A DNA stretch of 64,000 bases from JAUWQU01 sp964564285 (GTDB taxonomy: Bacteria; Planctomycetota; Phycisphaerae; SM23-33). Position numbers and translations under genes: made by a program. The stretch is taken from the NCBI GenBank assembly GCA_964564285.1, contig CAZMBZ010000002.1, forward strand, positions 10,022 to 74,021, given 5' to 3'. A model generated the notes under the pieces. The model had not been told where the DNA came from. It ran no database searches and saw only the letters and a list, made by a program, of their open reading frames with translations. This document shows positions 45,529 through 54,929 of this stretch, piece after piece (position 1 is the stretch's first letter; each line of letters starts with the position of its first letter).

Positions 45529-46071
45529 ATGGCCAAGAGAATGAATGCCGCTGCCGGCGAGGCCGTGGGTTTCAACATGACGCCCATGATCGACTGTGTG
45601 TTCCAGTTGATCATCTTCTTCATTTTGACCGGCCAGGTTGCCAACGACGCGTACGCCAAGGACGTGCAGGTTGTTCGTCCGGAAGACAGCAGGGCTATCC
45701 CGGCTTCGGTGGCCAAGTTTCCCAACAAGGTGACGGTCAACGTGGTGTCCAAGGCCGCCGGACAGGAAAACCCTGACCCCGTGCGGGCCGCGACGGCGGG
45801 TTTCTACCAGATCAACACGGAGAAGTTCGACGTTGGTCAGTGGGACCAGATGATCGAGGTCATCAGGTTGCGAAAGAAAGAGTTCGAAACCCAGTTCGGC
45901 GATGCTGGGGCTTCTCCGGCCGGCGATACCGATAAGGGCGGGAGGAAGTTCTTTCTCGAAGTCCGCGCCGACGAGCGCGTCAACTGGGAGTATGTGGCAC
46001 CGGTAATCCGGGCCGGTGTCGAGGCCGGAATAAGCAAGTTGAATATAACCGCTATGATCAAACAGAAATAA
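45529..46071 (+). CDS. ExbD/TolR-type biopolymer transport protein, copy 1
   Basis: The 180 residues begin with a short cytosolic stretch, then MTPMIDCVFQLIIFFILTGQ, the ExbD membrane helix with the proton-carrying aspartate (about residue 19). The periplasmic part is longer than in ordinary ExbD, with an insert GDAGASPAGDTDKGGRK near 120-140, and ends with a helix like that of TolR (PVIRAGVEAGISKLNITAMI). AAGGAG precedes the ATG. It differs more from copies 2 and 3 than they do from each other. Confidence 0.9.
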   Translation: MAKRMNAAAGEAVGFNMTPMIDCVFQLIIFFILTGQVANDAYAKDVQVVRPEDSRAIPASVAKFPNKVTVNVVSKAAGQENPDPVRAATAGFYQINTEKFDVGQWDQMIEVIRLRKKEFETQFGDAGASPAGDTDKGGRKFFLEVRADERVNWEYVAPVIRAGVEAGISKLNITAMIKQK

Positions 46072-46087
46072 GCCGAGGCATACTACT

Positions 46088-46603
46088 ATGGCGATTTCAG
46101 GCAATAAAATTATCGTGGGTGATGATACTGTCCACCATGTAACGCCCAGCAAGAAGAACAAGAAGAAGAAGCCCTCGGGGGACATGCAGACACAGATGAC
46201 GCCGATGATCGACGTCACGTTCCAGTTGCTGCTGTTCTTCATTCTGACTTTCGAGTTCCGCGAGGCAGAAGGCACGATTCCCGGCACCTTGCCGGCCAAG
46301 GGCAGCATTGCCCAGCAGGTTTCTGAGACCCCGCCGCCGGACCCGATCACGATCAAGGTATTCCCCTCGAGCAAAAACGGGTTGCCGGTCAGGTACGAAC
46401 TGAGTGGTTTTGGCATGGCCATTGAGTCTGTCGCGCAACTGGGTGCTTTGCTCAAGGAGAGGCGGGAACGGATCGGCAGCACAGAAGTGCCGATAGTGAT
46501 ATTCCCGAATCAGGATGTGCCATGGGGGTTTGTTGTCGAGGCGTTCAACCAAGCCACGAAGGCGAAATTCGAGAAGATAGGATTCGCGCAGCAGGTAATG
46601 TGA
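46088..46603 (+). CDS. ExbD/TolR-type biopolymer transport protein, copy 2
   Basis: This 171-residue protein has a Lys-rich cytosolic N-terminus and the helix MTPMIDVTFQLLLFFILTFE with the conserved aspartate. The periplasmic domain contains EGTIPGTLPAKGS and ends FEKIGFAQQVM. It is closely similar to copy 3: both share an uninterrupted run of nearly 40 identical bases over the membrane segment. It begins 16 bp after copy 1. Confidence 0.9.
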   Translation: MAISGNKIIVGDDTVHHVTPSKKNKKKKPSGDMQTQMTPMIDVTFQLLLFFILTFEFREAEGTIPGTLPAKGSIAQQVSETPPPDPITIKVFPSSKNGLPVRYELSGFGMAIESVAQLGALLKERRERIGSTEVPIVIFPNQDVPWGFVVEAFNQATKAKFEKIGFAQQVM

Positions 46604-46621
46604 CCCGGCCCCGGCCGGGCG

Positions 46622-46662
46622 GGCCGCTTGCAGCAAGGACAGCTTTCTAAACGGGCTGTTAG
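46622..46662 (+). repeat. Dispersed 41-bp intergenic repeat, copy 3
   Basis: It starts GGCCGCTTGCAGCAAGGAC and ends AGCTTTCTAAACGGGCTGT followed by TAG. It lies between two ExbD genes inside an otherwise tight operon, 15 bp before the ATG of copy 3 of ExbD. Confidence 0.85.
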
Positions 46663-46677
46663 CCAAGGGAGACTATC

Positions 46678-47181
46678 ATGGCGATTTCTACGGACGAGAA
46701 GGTAGAAGGCGGCGAGAGGGTTCACCATGCTGTTGGCAGGAGAGGCGGCATTGGCAAAAGGGGCTCTGCGAAACCCCAGCCGCCCATGACGCCGATGATC
46801 GACGTCACGTTCCAGTTGCTGCTGTTTTTCATCATGACCTTCGAGTTTCGTCAGTCCGAAGGGATGATCCCCGGCACGCTGCCGGGCGGGACCATCGTGA
46901 GTCCCGGTGTTTTGCCGACGGTTGACCCGATTCGTATCCGCCTGATTCCATCCGCGGACGGGCAGTCAGCGAGTTACGAGATGTCGGGAATTGCTACGGC
47001 GGTTACGAGCCCCGGGCAGTTGGGCGAGATGCTCCAGTCGAGGCAGGAGCAAATTGGCAGCAGGGAAGTGCCGATAGTCATATTCCCCAGCGACGATGTG
47101 CCGTGGAAATATGTCGTTGAGGCGTTCAACCAGGCAAAGAAGGCGAGATTCGAGAAGATCGGTTTTGGGAAGGTATTGTAA
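46678..47181 (+). CDS. ExbD/TolR-type biopolymer transport protein, copy 3
   Basis: This 167-residue protein has a cytosolic N-terminus with Gly/Lys-rich stretch, then MTPMIDVTFQLLLFFIMTFE and a periplasmic domain beginning GMIPGTLPGGTIVSPG and ending FEKIGFGKVL. It is a tandem paralogue of copy 2. AAGGGAGA precedes the ATG. A 41-bp repeat separates the two copies. It may form mixed dimers with the other ExbDs on one ExbB pentamer. Confidence 0.9.
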   Translation: MAISTDEKVEGGERVHHAVGRRGGIGKRGSAKPQPPMTPMIDVTFQLLLFFIMTFEFRQSEGMIPGTLPGGTIVSPGVLPTVDPIRIRLIPSADGQSASYEMSGIATAVTSPGQLGEMLQSRQEQIGSREVPIVIFPSDDVPWKYVVEAFNQAKKARFEKIGFGKVL

Positions 47182-47234
47182 CCCAGGCTTCTGTTGGCGA
47201 GAGACACATGCACAATAGCGAGTGTGAGATAGGT

Positions 47235-50200
47235 ATGACGAGAATTCGCATCAGCCTGTGGAAGTTGGCGGCAGTAGTTGTCCTCGCGGTGGCGGTTTTG
47301 TCGTGGCCCGCTTCGGCCCAGAATCTCAAGATAGCCAGTGCTTACGAGCAACTCTCGATGAGCAAGCTGATCAAGCAGCTATCGTTGCTTGGCATGACGG
47401 ATTTGCTGCGAGCCATCGAGGACGAGATTCCCGCTGATGACGAGTCCGTGACTGCACTTGCAACGCGTGGCAGGGTTCGCATGGGTCTTGCCAAAGCCAT
47501 GGCCCGCCCGGAAGACCAGGGCAAGATGATGGACGAGGCCATCGTGCTGCTTCGCAAGGCGGCCAACAAGGCTGAGACTCAGGACAACATGGGTCCGGCC
47601 CAGCAAATCGAGATGTACCGCATCATGCTCGAACTGGCGACGGCGATGGGGCGGTATCGTATCGAGAACCCCCACGTGCTTCGCCTCCGGATGCTTCTTG
47701 GCAGCGACGACGATCGCAAGATTATCCTCAAGTACACCAAGGAAGCCGTCGAACTGGCCGACTTCCTCGAAGACAAGATCGCTCGTAAGTTGGTGGACTG
47801 GCAGACCACCATCGAGATCTACGTGATGTACGGGCCGACGCTGGAGGACCTCCAGCTCGAGATGAAATACAACGTCGCCTGGGTCCGCCTGCATCGCGCT
47901 ATGGCGCTTCCGCCCGGCGGCGAGCGGTCCGAGCTCTGCCGCAACGTTATCTCCGGCATGAAGGAGTTCCGCAACGATCCTGACAGCGGCGTGATGGGAT
48001 GGGCCAGGTACGCCACGGGTTTTGCCCAGCGGCTGATCGGCGACAAGTACGCCCAGGCCGAGGCCACTCTCAAGCAGGTCGCCGAGGACGAAAACGAGAA
48101 CAAGGACTTGCGTCAGCGCGCGTGGTTCGAGCGCGTCCGCAATCGCATCGACGAAGGCGCCGACGCTAAGATCGACAAGGCCATGGCGGATTTCGAGGCC
48201 GGCTCGGTCGCCGTATGGGGCGCCGACAAGCGGGTGATTGTAGATCTCCGCCTGGTACTGCTCAAAAGCCATCGCATCGAAATTGCCGCCACCAAGGAAA
48301 CCAACGTCCCCAAAAGAAAGGCCCGGTTCGCGCAGGCCCAGGCCGAGCTTCTTTCGTTCGTCGAGAAGTACGCCGACCGCCCGGATCTGATTCGGGCGTT
48401 CCTCGAGATGGTCAACACCAAGTTTTCCGGTGATGAGGACCTCACCAACGCAAGCGCCATTGTGTGCATGGCAAGGGCGTACGCCAAGCTGGCCGGCGAG
48501 ACTCCCGAGGACAAGGCCGAGGCCGAGAAGCTCCTGCTGCGAATCCTGGCGCACAAGGACTTGGCAAACGTGAAGATCGCCCAGGCTATCGAGCCGGGCG
48601 TGCTGTATGAGCTTGCCTTCCTGATGAACAAGAGGAAGCTCAACGTCGAGGCCGCCAAGTATTTCGTCAGGCTGGCGAGGAAGTATCCCAAGCACGACCT
48701 GGCCGAGAAGTCCGCCCGCTTCGCCGTCCGCAGCCTCCGTGGGGTCTTCGCCGAACGCCAGGCTAAGGGCAAGTTGATTACCGCAAGTCTGCGGTTGGAT
48801 TACATCCACGCCCTGGAGACGCTGCTGAGCAACTGGTCGAAGATCAAGGACACGGTCAAGTGGAACTTCGACCTGGCCGCGCAGTGTACGAAGCTCGCGG
48901 ATCTGTCTGAAGAGCCGGTTGTCAAGTTCTACTGGCAAATCCGGGCCGTCGCGGCCAACGAGCATATTCCGGCCGAGTTGCTGGAGTACATGGAGGCCCA
49001 GCACGCGGCCCTGGAGGCGCGGTCGCAGATCGTGCTCAATCGCGACGAGTTGGAAGAACTGCTCAAGGGCAACAATGCGCGGGCGACGAAGTCCCTTGAG
49101 CGGCTTGCACGGTCGCTGGTTGGATTGGACAACGCGGCCCTGCCTGTCGGCGACTCTCCGCCGACGGCGCCGACGACGGTCCCGGCAGGCGATGGCGAGC
49201 CAAAGGTTGCCGGCAACGCCGTCAGTGAGAAGTTGGCCGAGATCACCAAGGAACTCACCGCGAGCCTGGCGACCTACGCGGACCCGGCTGCGCTTTCAAC
49301 GAACCTCAAGAAGTACGGCCTCGCGGCCCTTGCTGAGAGCAATAAGGCGGCCGCGAAGGCCAAGTTGGCCCAGGGCGAGGAAAAGCAGCAATTGCTCGGC
49401 AACGCCGAGGGCCTGAAGGAGTGGGCCGCCCTGGCCGAGTACCAGGCCGCGGTCATTAAGTACGAGCAACTTGCCAAGGGCAAGAGCGACGTGGAACGCG
49501 AGCGGCTCGAAAAGGAAGCCTTGGGTGATCTGCGGACGCTGATAGCGAAGTTGCGGGCAACGGGCAAGCCCGATGGCGCGTCGGCTCGTGAATATTCGCC
49601 GGTTCTTCCTATGGCCCATGAGTTCGAGATCCGCAAGCTTATCGAGCTAAGCCGGACCGATGAGGCCATCGCCAAAATCCAGGGATTCAAGGAATCGTTC
49701 CCCGAGCAGGCAAAGCAACTCATCGAACTTCTGGTCCAGCAGGTGCAGGTTCAGATCGCCCGCTTGGAGAAGCGCCTCAAGGCGGCCGTCAGGAGAGAGC
49801 AAGCCGAGGAGTACCGTCAGGATCTCAATCGCTACCAGATGGCGTATGTCAACTTGGCCAAGGATCTATACGCGCCAGTGGAGGGCAAGCCGCTTAAGCT
49901 GGCCGACCTGGACGCCCGGTTGCGCGACCTGAGTGCGATGGAGCGGAAGGGCGATTTTGCCGGTCTGCTGGCCCAGGCCCAAAGCATCACGGCTCTGGCG
50001 GCCGAGAGCCAGATAAAGCTTGCCGACATCAAGGGCGCCGACGTTCTGGCTAGTGTTATCACCGCCGCCAAGTCGGCCGGAGCAAGCCCGAGCAAGACCG
50101 TCTTGACCGACCTCGCCGCGGCGACGACGAACATGGTGCTGAACATACGCGATGTGGTTCTTGAGCGTTACGAGCTTTGCCAGATGTACGCCGACTCGCT

Positions 50201-50933
50201 GTTGTGCAAGGGCAGGGCCAAGATGCTTGCCAAGGATGATGCGGGCGGCAAGGCTGCTTACCAGGAAGCCCTTGATGGCTTCAAGAAGTGCTTCGAGTTG
50301 GACGATGCCCGTCGCAAGGGCCAGGCCGAATGGCTGAGCAAGAAATACACCCCCTTCATCGAGGACGTCAAGGTCAACGCCAAGGGCATGGACGCAGTCA
50401 GTCGAATCGTCCGTACGTTCCGTCGGGAGTTGATCGCGGTCGACGAGGACCCGAATACCTCGGAAGACATGGCCTTGATGGAGCGTGCCGAAAAGTACGT
50501 CCGTGGCGCCGGCGTGCAGGAGCAGGAACGTCTGCGGCTGCCGCGAGCGGTGAGCATGCTGGTTCGTGGTTGGCAGGGCCTGCTGCGGAACCAGCAGAAC
50601 CGGACGACGGTGGATCATGTGAACATCATCGGAATGGCTCGCGCATACCGATATCTGGGCGAATACGGCAAGGCGATGGAACAATATCGCCATTACGCTT
50701 CCGGCATTCCCCAAGCGGAGTTTCCCAAGGATTACTGGCGTGCCGAACTGGAACGAAGTCAGTGTAACCTGGAAGGCTACGGCGATAACGCTCAGGCCAT
50801 GAAGAACCTGGTGATCCAGATAAAGTCCCTTAGCATAAAGGATAAGGATATGGGAGGCTTGGCAGGCGAGTTCGAGGATGTCAAGCGTGCCGCTTCCAGC
50901 AAAGCCAATGTGGCTGCGTCCAAGCAGGGGTGA
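47235..50933 (+). CDS. Giant exported helical-repeat (TPR-like) protein
   Basis: This 1232-residue protein has a signal peptide (MTRIRISLWKLAAVVVLAVA, cleavage near PASAQ). The ATG at 47235 gives the cleaner signal; ATG 47208 is an alternative. The rest is almost wholly alpha-helical, rich in Ala, Glu, Lys and Leu, with weak TPR-like pairs, for example ARAYRYLGEYGKAMEQYRHY near the C-terminus. A Pro/Thr linker lies around 650-670. No catalytic motif or further membrane helix is evident. It follows the ExbD genes by about 50 bp and is probably the periplasmic arm or scaffold of the motor. Function is unknown. Confidence 0.82.
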   Translation: MTRIRISLWKLAAVVVLAVAVLSWPASAQNLKIASAYEQLSMSKLIKQLSLLGMTDLLRAIEDEIPADDESVTALATRGRVRMGLAKAMARPEDQGKMMDEAIVLLRKAANKAETQDNMGPAQQIEMYRIMLELATAMGRYRIENPHVLRLRMLLGSDDDRKIILKYTKEAVELADFLEDKIARKLVDWQTTIEIYVMYGPTLEDLQLEMKYNVAWVRLHRAMALPPGGERSELCRNVISGMKEFRNDPDSGVMGWARYATGFAQRLIGDKYAQAEATLKQVAEDENENKDLRQRAWFERVRNRIDEGADAKIDKAMADFEAGSVAVWGADKRVIVDLRLVLLKSHRIEIAATKETNVPKRKARFAQAQAELLSFVEKYADRPDLIRAFLEMVNTKFSGDEDLTNASAIVCMARAYAKLAGETPEDKAEAEKLLLRILAHKDLANVKIAQAIEPGVLYELAFLMNKRKLNVEAAKYFVRLARKYPKHDLAEKSARFAVRSLRGVFAERQAKGKLITASLRLDYIHALETLLSNWSKIKDTVKWNFDLAAQCTKLADLSEEPVVKFYWQIRAVAANEHIPAELLEYMEAQHAALEARSQIVLNRDELEELLKGNNARATKSLERLARSLVGLDNAALPVGDSPPTAPTTVPAGDGEPKVAGNAVSEKLAEITKELTASLATYADPAALSTNLKKYGLAALAESNKAAAKAKLAQGEEKQQLLGNAEGLKEWAALAEYQAAVIKYEQLAKGKSDVERERLEKEALGDLRTLIAKLRATGKPDGASAREYSPVLPMAHEFEIRKLIELSRTDEAIAKIQGFKESFPEQAKQLIELLVQQVQVQIARLEKRLKAAVRREQAEEYRQDLNRYQMAYVNLAKDLYAPVEGKPLKLADLDARLRDLSAMERKGDFAGLLAQAQSITALAAESQIKLADIKGADVLASVITAAKSAGASPSKTVLTDLAAATTNMVLNIRDVVLERYELCQMYADSLLCKGRAKMLAKDDAGGKAAYQEALDGFKKCFELDDARRKGQAEWLSKKYTPFIEDVKVNAKGMDAVSRIVRTFRRELIAVDEDPNTSEDMALMERAEKYVRGAGVQEQERLRLPRAVSMLVRGWQGLLRNQQNRTTVDHVNIIGMARAYRYLGEYGKAMEQYRHYASGIPQAEFPKDYWRAELERSQCNLEGYGDNAQAMKNLVIQIKSLSIKDKDMGGLAGEFEDVKRAASSKANVAASKQG

Positions 50934-50978
50934 GCTTCTGTCGGCGATTTCCGTGTGATGGAGTTTATTAACCGGTGA

Positions 50979-51006
50979 TTGACGCAGAGATTGCTGATAC
51001 TATACT
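50979..51006 (+). promoter_or_regulatory. Sigma70-like promoter of tRNA-Cys
   Basis: TTGACG (50979-50984), a 16-bp spacer and TATACT (51001-51006) place the start at about 51013, nine bases before the mature tRNA. This separates the tRNA and downstream genes from the ExbBD transcript. Confidence 0.65.
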
Positions 51007-51021
51007 GATCTGAACAGCCAT

Positions 51022-51095
51022 GGCGGCATAGCCAAGCGGACTAAGGCGACGGATTGCAAATCCGTTATTCGTGGGTTCGAATCCCACTGCCGCCT
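51022..51095 (+). tRNA. tRNA-Cys (GCA)
   Basis: The acceptor GGCGGCA pairs with TGCCGCC with discriminator T, an identity base for Cys. The anticodon stem ACGGA/TCCGT has loop TTGCAAA (anticodon GCA), and the T-arm is GTGGG TTCGAAT CCCAC. No CCA is encoded. Confidence 0.96.
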
Positions 51096-51129
51096 GTAAT
51101 TAGTACAGATCTTTTCTCAGAGGTGACTT

Positions 51130-52374
51130 ATGATGAGATACGCTTATCTTCCCATCCTCCTGTGTCTTATGCTTGCGGGTTCGTGCTTGGCTGAGAAGAA
51201 GCAGATCAAGCTCAAGAATGGCGAAACCATTGTGGGCGAGGTTGTCGAGCAGACCCCCGAAGGCATTAAAGTCAAGCGAGCCCTGGCGACGGTGTTTTAT
51301 CCCAAGAGCCAGATCGTTTCCATCGAGGCCTTATACGACCTTAAGGAAGACTACGCCAGTCGCCTTGCCAAGCTCAAGAAAGACGATTTTAAGTCCCAAT
51401 TGGACCTCGGGCGGTGGGCTTTGGAGAACAAACTCCACGCCGAGGCAGTCAAGCACCTTGAAGCCGCCGTGAAGATCAAGAGCAGCGAGCGAGCCAAACT
51501 GTTGCTTCGACAGGCCAAATCCAAGCTCGCCGCCGACCAGAATGCCTCTGCTGAGCCTGTCGCCGGTGGCACTTCCGACTCGGATGGTGGCGCGTCATCG
51601 AAGATCAATATTAAGAGCATGATCAGTGACAAGGACATCCAGCGTATTCGCCTGTGCGAACTCAGCGAGAAGGATCGTGTGAACGTTGAACTCCGCAATG
51701 ACGTCGTCAAGAGGTATCTGGAGCAGGTTCGGGGCCAGGACGACTTCGAGAGAAAAGGCGCCGATGCGGCATTCCGCCGCCACCCGGCCTCCTGGCAGGC
51801 GAAGTACATCATCGAGCACGTCGGTGTCGACGATCCGCTTAAGGACGATATCATCGTAAAGACGGACCCTTCCTCAATGAAGGAGTTCCGCACCGGCGTC
51901 TGGCGGTGGATATCCGCCAGTTGCGCGACCTCGACGTGTCATGGGGCTGTCAAGGGCAAGGGCAAGCTGAAGCTCTGGAATGTCGCCGGGCGAAACGACA
52001 ACGTGGACTACACCAATTTCTTGATCCTGGATTCTTTCCGCACCAAGAAGGGGCTGCAAGTGATCCGGCGCGATGGGCCGAAGGAGTCGCTTTTGCTGCA
52101 GTTCTGCCTGCCGGACGCCCAGGCCAAGCACCGTCATCCGAAGAAGATTAACCCCGCCTTTTCCAGCAAAAACGCTGTCGGCTACAAGCAAACGGAGGCT
52201 TGGATTCTGTCGCTTAAACGCCCCCTGCATCCGAATTACAACATAACGAGCAACCCGCCGCACGTGATGAAGCGAGTGGGCTCGATGTCTGGAATTCCCG
52301 ATTCCGCGAAGCCGCCCGCCAAGGAAGGCAAGGATAAGCCCAAGCCCGGCAAGACGACCAAGTCGCCGTTCTGA
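51130..52374 (+). CDS. Exported protein with CX4CH motif (possible c-type heme)
   Basis: This 414-residue protein has an N-terminal signal (MRYAYLPILLCLMLAGSCLA). A small beta-barrel-like segment (KQIKLKNGETIVGEVVEQTP) is followed by a helical pair like a TPR unit (ALENKLHAEAVKHLEAAVKI). The C-terminal half contains SASCATSTCHGAVKGKGKLK, a CX4CH motif at about residues 265-271, and ends in a Lys/Pro-rich tail. CX4CH is a variant of the CXXCH heme attachment site, so a covalently bound heme is possible but unproven; it could also be a structural cysteine pair. It lies 35 bp downstream of tRNA-Cys. Confidence 0.75.
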   Translation: MMRYAYLPILLCLMLAGSCLAEKKQIKLKNGETIVGEVVEQTPEGIKVKRALATVFYPKSQIVSIEALYDLKEDYASRLAKLKKDDFKSQLDLGRWALENKLHAEAVKHLEAAVKIKSSERAKLLLRQAKSKLAADQNASAEPVAGGTSDSDGGASSKINIKSMISDKDIQRIRLCELSEKDRVNVELRNDVVKRYLEQVRGQDDFERKGADAAFRRHPASWQAKYIIEHVGVDDPLKDDIIVKTDPSSMKEFRTGVWRWISASCATSTCHGAVKGKGKLKLWNVAGRNDNVDYTNFLILDSFRTKKGLQVIRRDGPKESLLLQFCLPDAQAKHRHPKKINPAFSSKNAVGYKQTEAWILSLKRPLHPNYNITSNPPHVMKRVGSMSGIPDSAKPPAKEGKDKPKPGKTTKSPF

Positions 52375-52410
52375 TCGTCGGGCGTACCGGACGGCAGCGA
52401 GGCTTTGACG

Positions 52411-53070
52411 ATGGAGCTTATTCAATACGCCTTCGTGGCCGTGCTTGTGGGCGTGCTGCTTGCCGCAAGTATTTCTTTCGCGGTTATGGGTTTCGGCAAG
52501 GTGCTTCGTCGTCGTCGCCTGGCTCGCGACGCCCACGAGAGCGGCATGAAGTTCTTTCCAGACGATCCCTATGATGTGCCCAGGCGATATGCCGACTTCG
52601 CGGTGATATCCTCCGGTCACAGCCCGTGTGCCAACAACGTCACGGCTGGGAGGCTTGGTGGTCGGATTTTGCGGGCGTTTGATTTTCGTTGCGAGTTGGG
52701 CCACGGCACACGCAGACTGACGCGGCGGTACAGTGTTGTGGTGGCGGAGACGCACCAGGTTCAGCCGAGCCTGCTGATGTGGCATAGCGGCGATGCGGAT
52801 CTGGCGCCGCTGGCGGCTCGGGGCATGCAAGGCCTTGTTGGGCAGTGGAGTTATCGCGGGTCGCGTGCGCTGGCCGAAGCGGTGGAATCCGCATGTCGGC
52901 ATCTCGATCAGGCCCAGTCCAGCATCGAGGTGCGAGGGTCGGTCGTGCTTATCGCCTCGCCTGTGCGGCGGGCCATCCGCAGGCACGCACTGGCGTTGGA
53001 TGAAGTTGCGGGTATCCTGAAGGCCTTGGGCGACCTGGCCCAGGACCAGTCAAGTTCCGTCTCGGGCTGA
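52411..53070 (+). CDS. Single-pass membrane protein of unknown function
   Basis: The 219 residues begin with one strong membrane helix (LIQYAFVAVLVGVLLAASIS) and a basic stop-transfer RRRRLARDAHESG. A soluble domain of about 180 residues contains FRCELGHGTRRLTRRYSVVV and a C-terminal AxAL-rich helix. No family was recognised. The ATG at 52411 is used rather than a TTG two codons earlier. It follows the CX4CH gene by 36 bp and probably belongs to the same transcript. Confidence 0.7.
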   Translation: MELIQYAFVAVLVGVLLAASISFAVMGFGKVLRRRRLARDAHESGMKFFPDDPYDVPRRYADFAVISSGHSPCANNVTAGRLGGRILRAFDFRCELGHGTRRLTRRYSVVVAETHQVQPSLLMWHSGDADLAPLAARGMQGLVGQWSYRGSRALAEAVESACRHLDQAQSSIEVRGSVVLIASPVRRAIRRHALALDEVAGILKALGDLAQDQSSSVSG

Positions 53071-53234
53071 AGGGTTGCCGTCCCGGCCGGGCACAATGCA
53101 AAAAAACCGGTCGAGGTTATTGAGCAAGAGTTATGCAGGGCGTTGCAAACGCTTGGCTGTCATGTTAAAAAGCTGTTAGCAAGAAGCCATTAGTCGAGTC
53201 CGTGCAGGCCCCCGATTTATTGGGAGAGGACAAC

Positions 53235-54845
53235 GTGCAAAAGGACAAACGTCTTTGTTACGCAGTATGCGGATTGATCTGTCTTTGGGCGGCGATGCTG
53301 TCGGGATGCCGCAGTACCGCCAGTCCCCTGGCCCAGGCCACGACCCGTGCGGGGCGTCTCTATGACCGCGCATGTGCGCTGCTCAATGACGCGGCCTACA
53401 AGGTCGGCGATGATTTCGAGCCGCTGGCCGAGGGAAAAGAACTGCCCGACGGCGGCGACGGCCTGATTGAACTCATGCCGGCCGGGCAGATCAACCCAAA
53501 TGCCGACGAGGCAATCAAGCAGGCCATCGACGGATTGGCCAAGGCGATGGAGTCCGCCGAGGGTCAGCCGGAGTTGGACAAGCTCCAGGCGACGGCCGTT
53601 CTGGCGCGATTGTATGCGCTTCGCGGCTTCCGCCATTCTCTCGAAGCCGCCCGTCATGGTGATGCCGCCTGGATCGGCGCGCTGAAGGCAGAGAACGCCG
53701 CCGTCCAAATTAGCGGGCTTGGCAGGCGGATACTCAACTGCGACCAGATCCTCAGCGTCGGTGACGAGGCACTCGGTAAATTCGCCCAAGCCGCCAAGAC
53801 CGAGCGTTCAGCCATCGATGCCAAGATCGCCGATGCCAAGAAGAAAGTATCGGGTATCGAGAAGGAAAAGACCGATCTGACGGGCGCCAACGAGAAGCTC
53901 TCCAAGTCAGCCCGCAAGCTACGTATAGACAGCCGACTTGCCGGCCCGATCAAGGGCGTGGACATCTTCGTCCGGGCAAAGACGTTGGAAGACAAAATCG
54001 GCAAAAACTCCGCCGGCATCGCGGAGATCGAGGAGTCCGTCGCGATATTGAAGTCCAGGTTGGCTGAGTTCGAACTCGCCCTGGCCGCGACGAACATGCA
54101 GACCACCGTTACCGGCGACATGACCAAGGCTCGTGGCGAACGTCGCACCGAGGTCCAGAATCAGCGGAAGGGGTTTGTAGCTCAACTGACCGAAATCCAG
54201 ACCGAAGCCGAGGCGATTGCAGGGAAGGTTGTCGCAGCCATCAAGGCCGCTGCCGCCAGCGAGGCCAAGGCCTCTGGAGACTACGAGAAGTCCATCAAGG
54301 CTTACGAGGACTACGAGAAAACCAGCAAGGGCTTCGCGAGCGATTCCTCAGCCAGCGAATTCCTTAAGCCGGACCCGGGCATCCTGGCGATGTTTGGTGA
54401 TGCACGAATGGCCCGGGGAACTCTCCAGGTCCAAGCTCTACTGCTCCAGTCTCGTTTGTCAGGCGTCGTAGCAAGCGCGACGAAAATATGGGCCGGACTG
54501 CCCACGCAAAACACCACGCCGGCAATTGTAGCCCAGATGGCCGAGTACGTGTCGGATGTCGCCAAGACCCGCGAAAACGCGCAGGATGATTTTCGCTGGG
54601 CCGCGAAGGCATACGAGGCCGCCACCGACAGCCAGAATGACCGGAAGCTCAAGTGGGCCTACCAGCTTCAGCAGTCGGCCGCTTACGTGAGCCTCTATCG
54701 CCTGTCCGCCGATGCCGACGCCAAGCAGAAGGGCATCGCGGCCCTTGACGCCCTCGGCGAACAGGAGGGGTCGCCACTGATCGCCCCGACAGCTGCGACG
54801 TTCCGAAAGCTGCTCAGCGACGAGCCGACGCCGACTGCACCGTAG
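53235..54845 (+). CDS. Coiled-coil lipoprotein of unknown function
   Basis: This 536-residue protein starts at GTG 53235 with GAGAGGA six bases upstream. It opens with a lipoprotein signal peptide ending LSGC (cysteine at about residue 25). Long Ala/Lys/Glu helices follow; a coiled-coil stretch is likely near 195-320 (IADAKKKVSGIEKEKTDLTG; IEESVAILKSRLAEFELALA). TPR-like pairs occur at the C-terminus. It is probably anchored in a membrane as a scaffold. It closes the envelope cluster and is followed by an intrinsic terminator. Confidence 0.8.
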   Translation: MQKDKRLCYAVCGLICLWAAMLSGCRSTASPLAQATTRAGRLYDRACALLNDAAYKVGDDFEPLAEGKELPDGGDGLIELMPAGQINPNADEAIKQAIDGLAKAMESAEGQPELDKLQATAVLARLYALRGFRHSLEAARHGDAAWIGALKAENAAVQISGLGRRILNCDQILSVGDEALGKFAQAAKTERSAIDAKIADAKKKVSGIEKEKTDLTGANEKLSKSARKLRIDSRLAGPIKGVDIFVRAKTLEDKIGKNSAGIAEIEESVAILKSRLAEFELALAATNMQTTVTGDMTKARGERRTEVQNQRKGFVAQLTEIQTEAEAIAGKVVAAIKAAAASEAKASGDYEKSIKAYEDYEKTSKGFASDSSASEFLKPDPGILAMFGDARMARGTLQVQALLLQSRLSGVVASATKIWAGLPTQNTTPAIVAQMAEYVSDVAKTRENAQDDFRWAAKAYEAATDSQNDRKLKWAYQLQQSAAYVSLYRLSADADAKQKGIAALDALGEQEGSPLIAPTAATFRKLLSDEPTPTAP

Positions 54846-54929
54846 GCGTCCATCGGCAATACGATTGTTTTCCGCTGGTCAGGTGACTGCGCGGGTCAGG
54901 ATTCGGCAGGCGGTATGACAACTTGAAAG

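Noticed and set aside
53101..53200. A possible fourth, degenerate copy of the 41-bp repeat (AAAAAGCTGTTAGCAAGAAG)
   Set aside because: Only the short AGCTGTTAG-like part is shared; the core TTTCTAAACGGG is absent.
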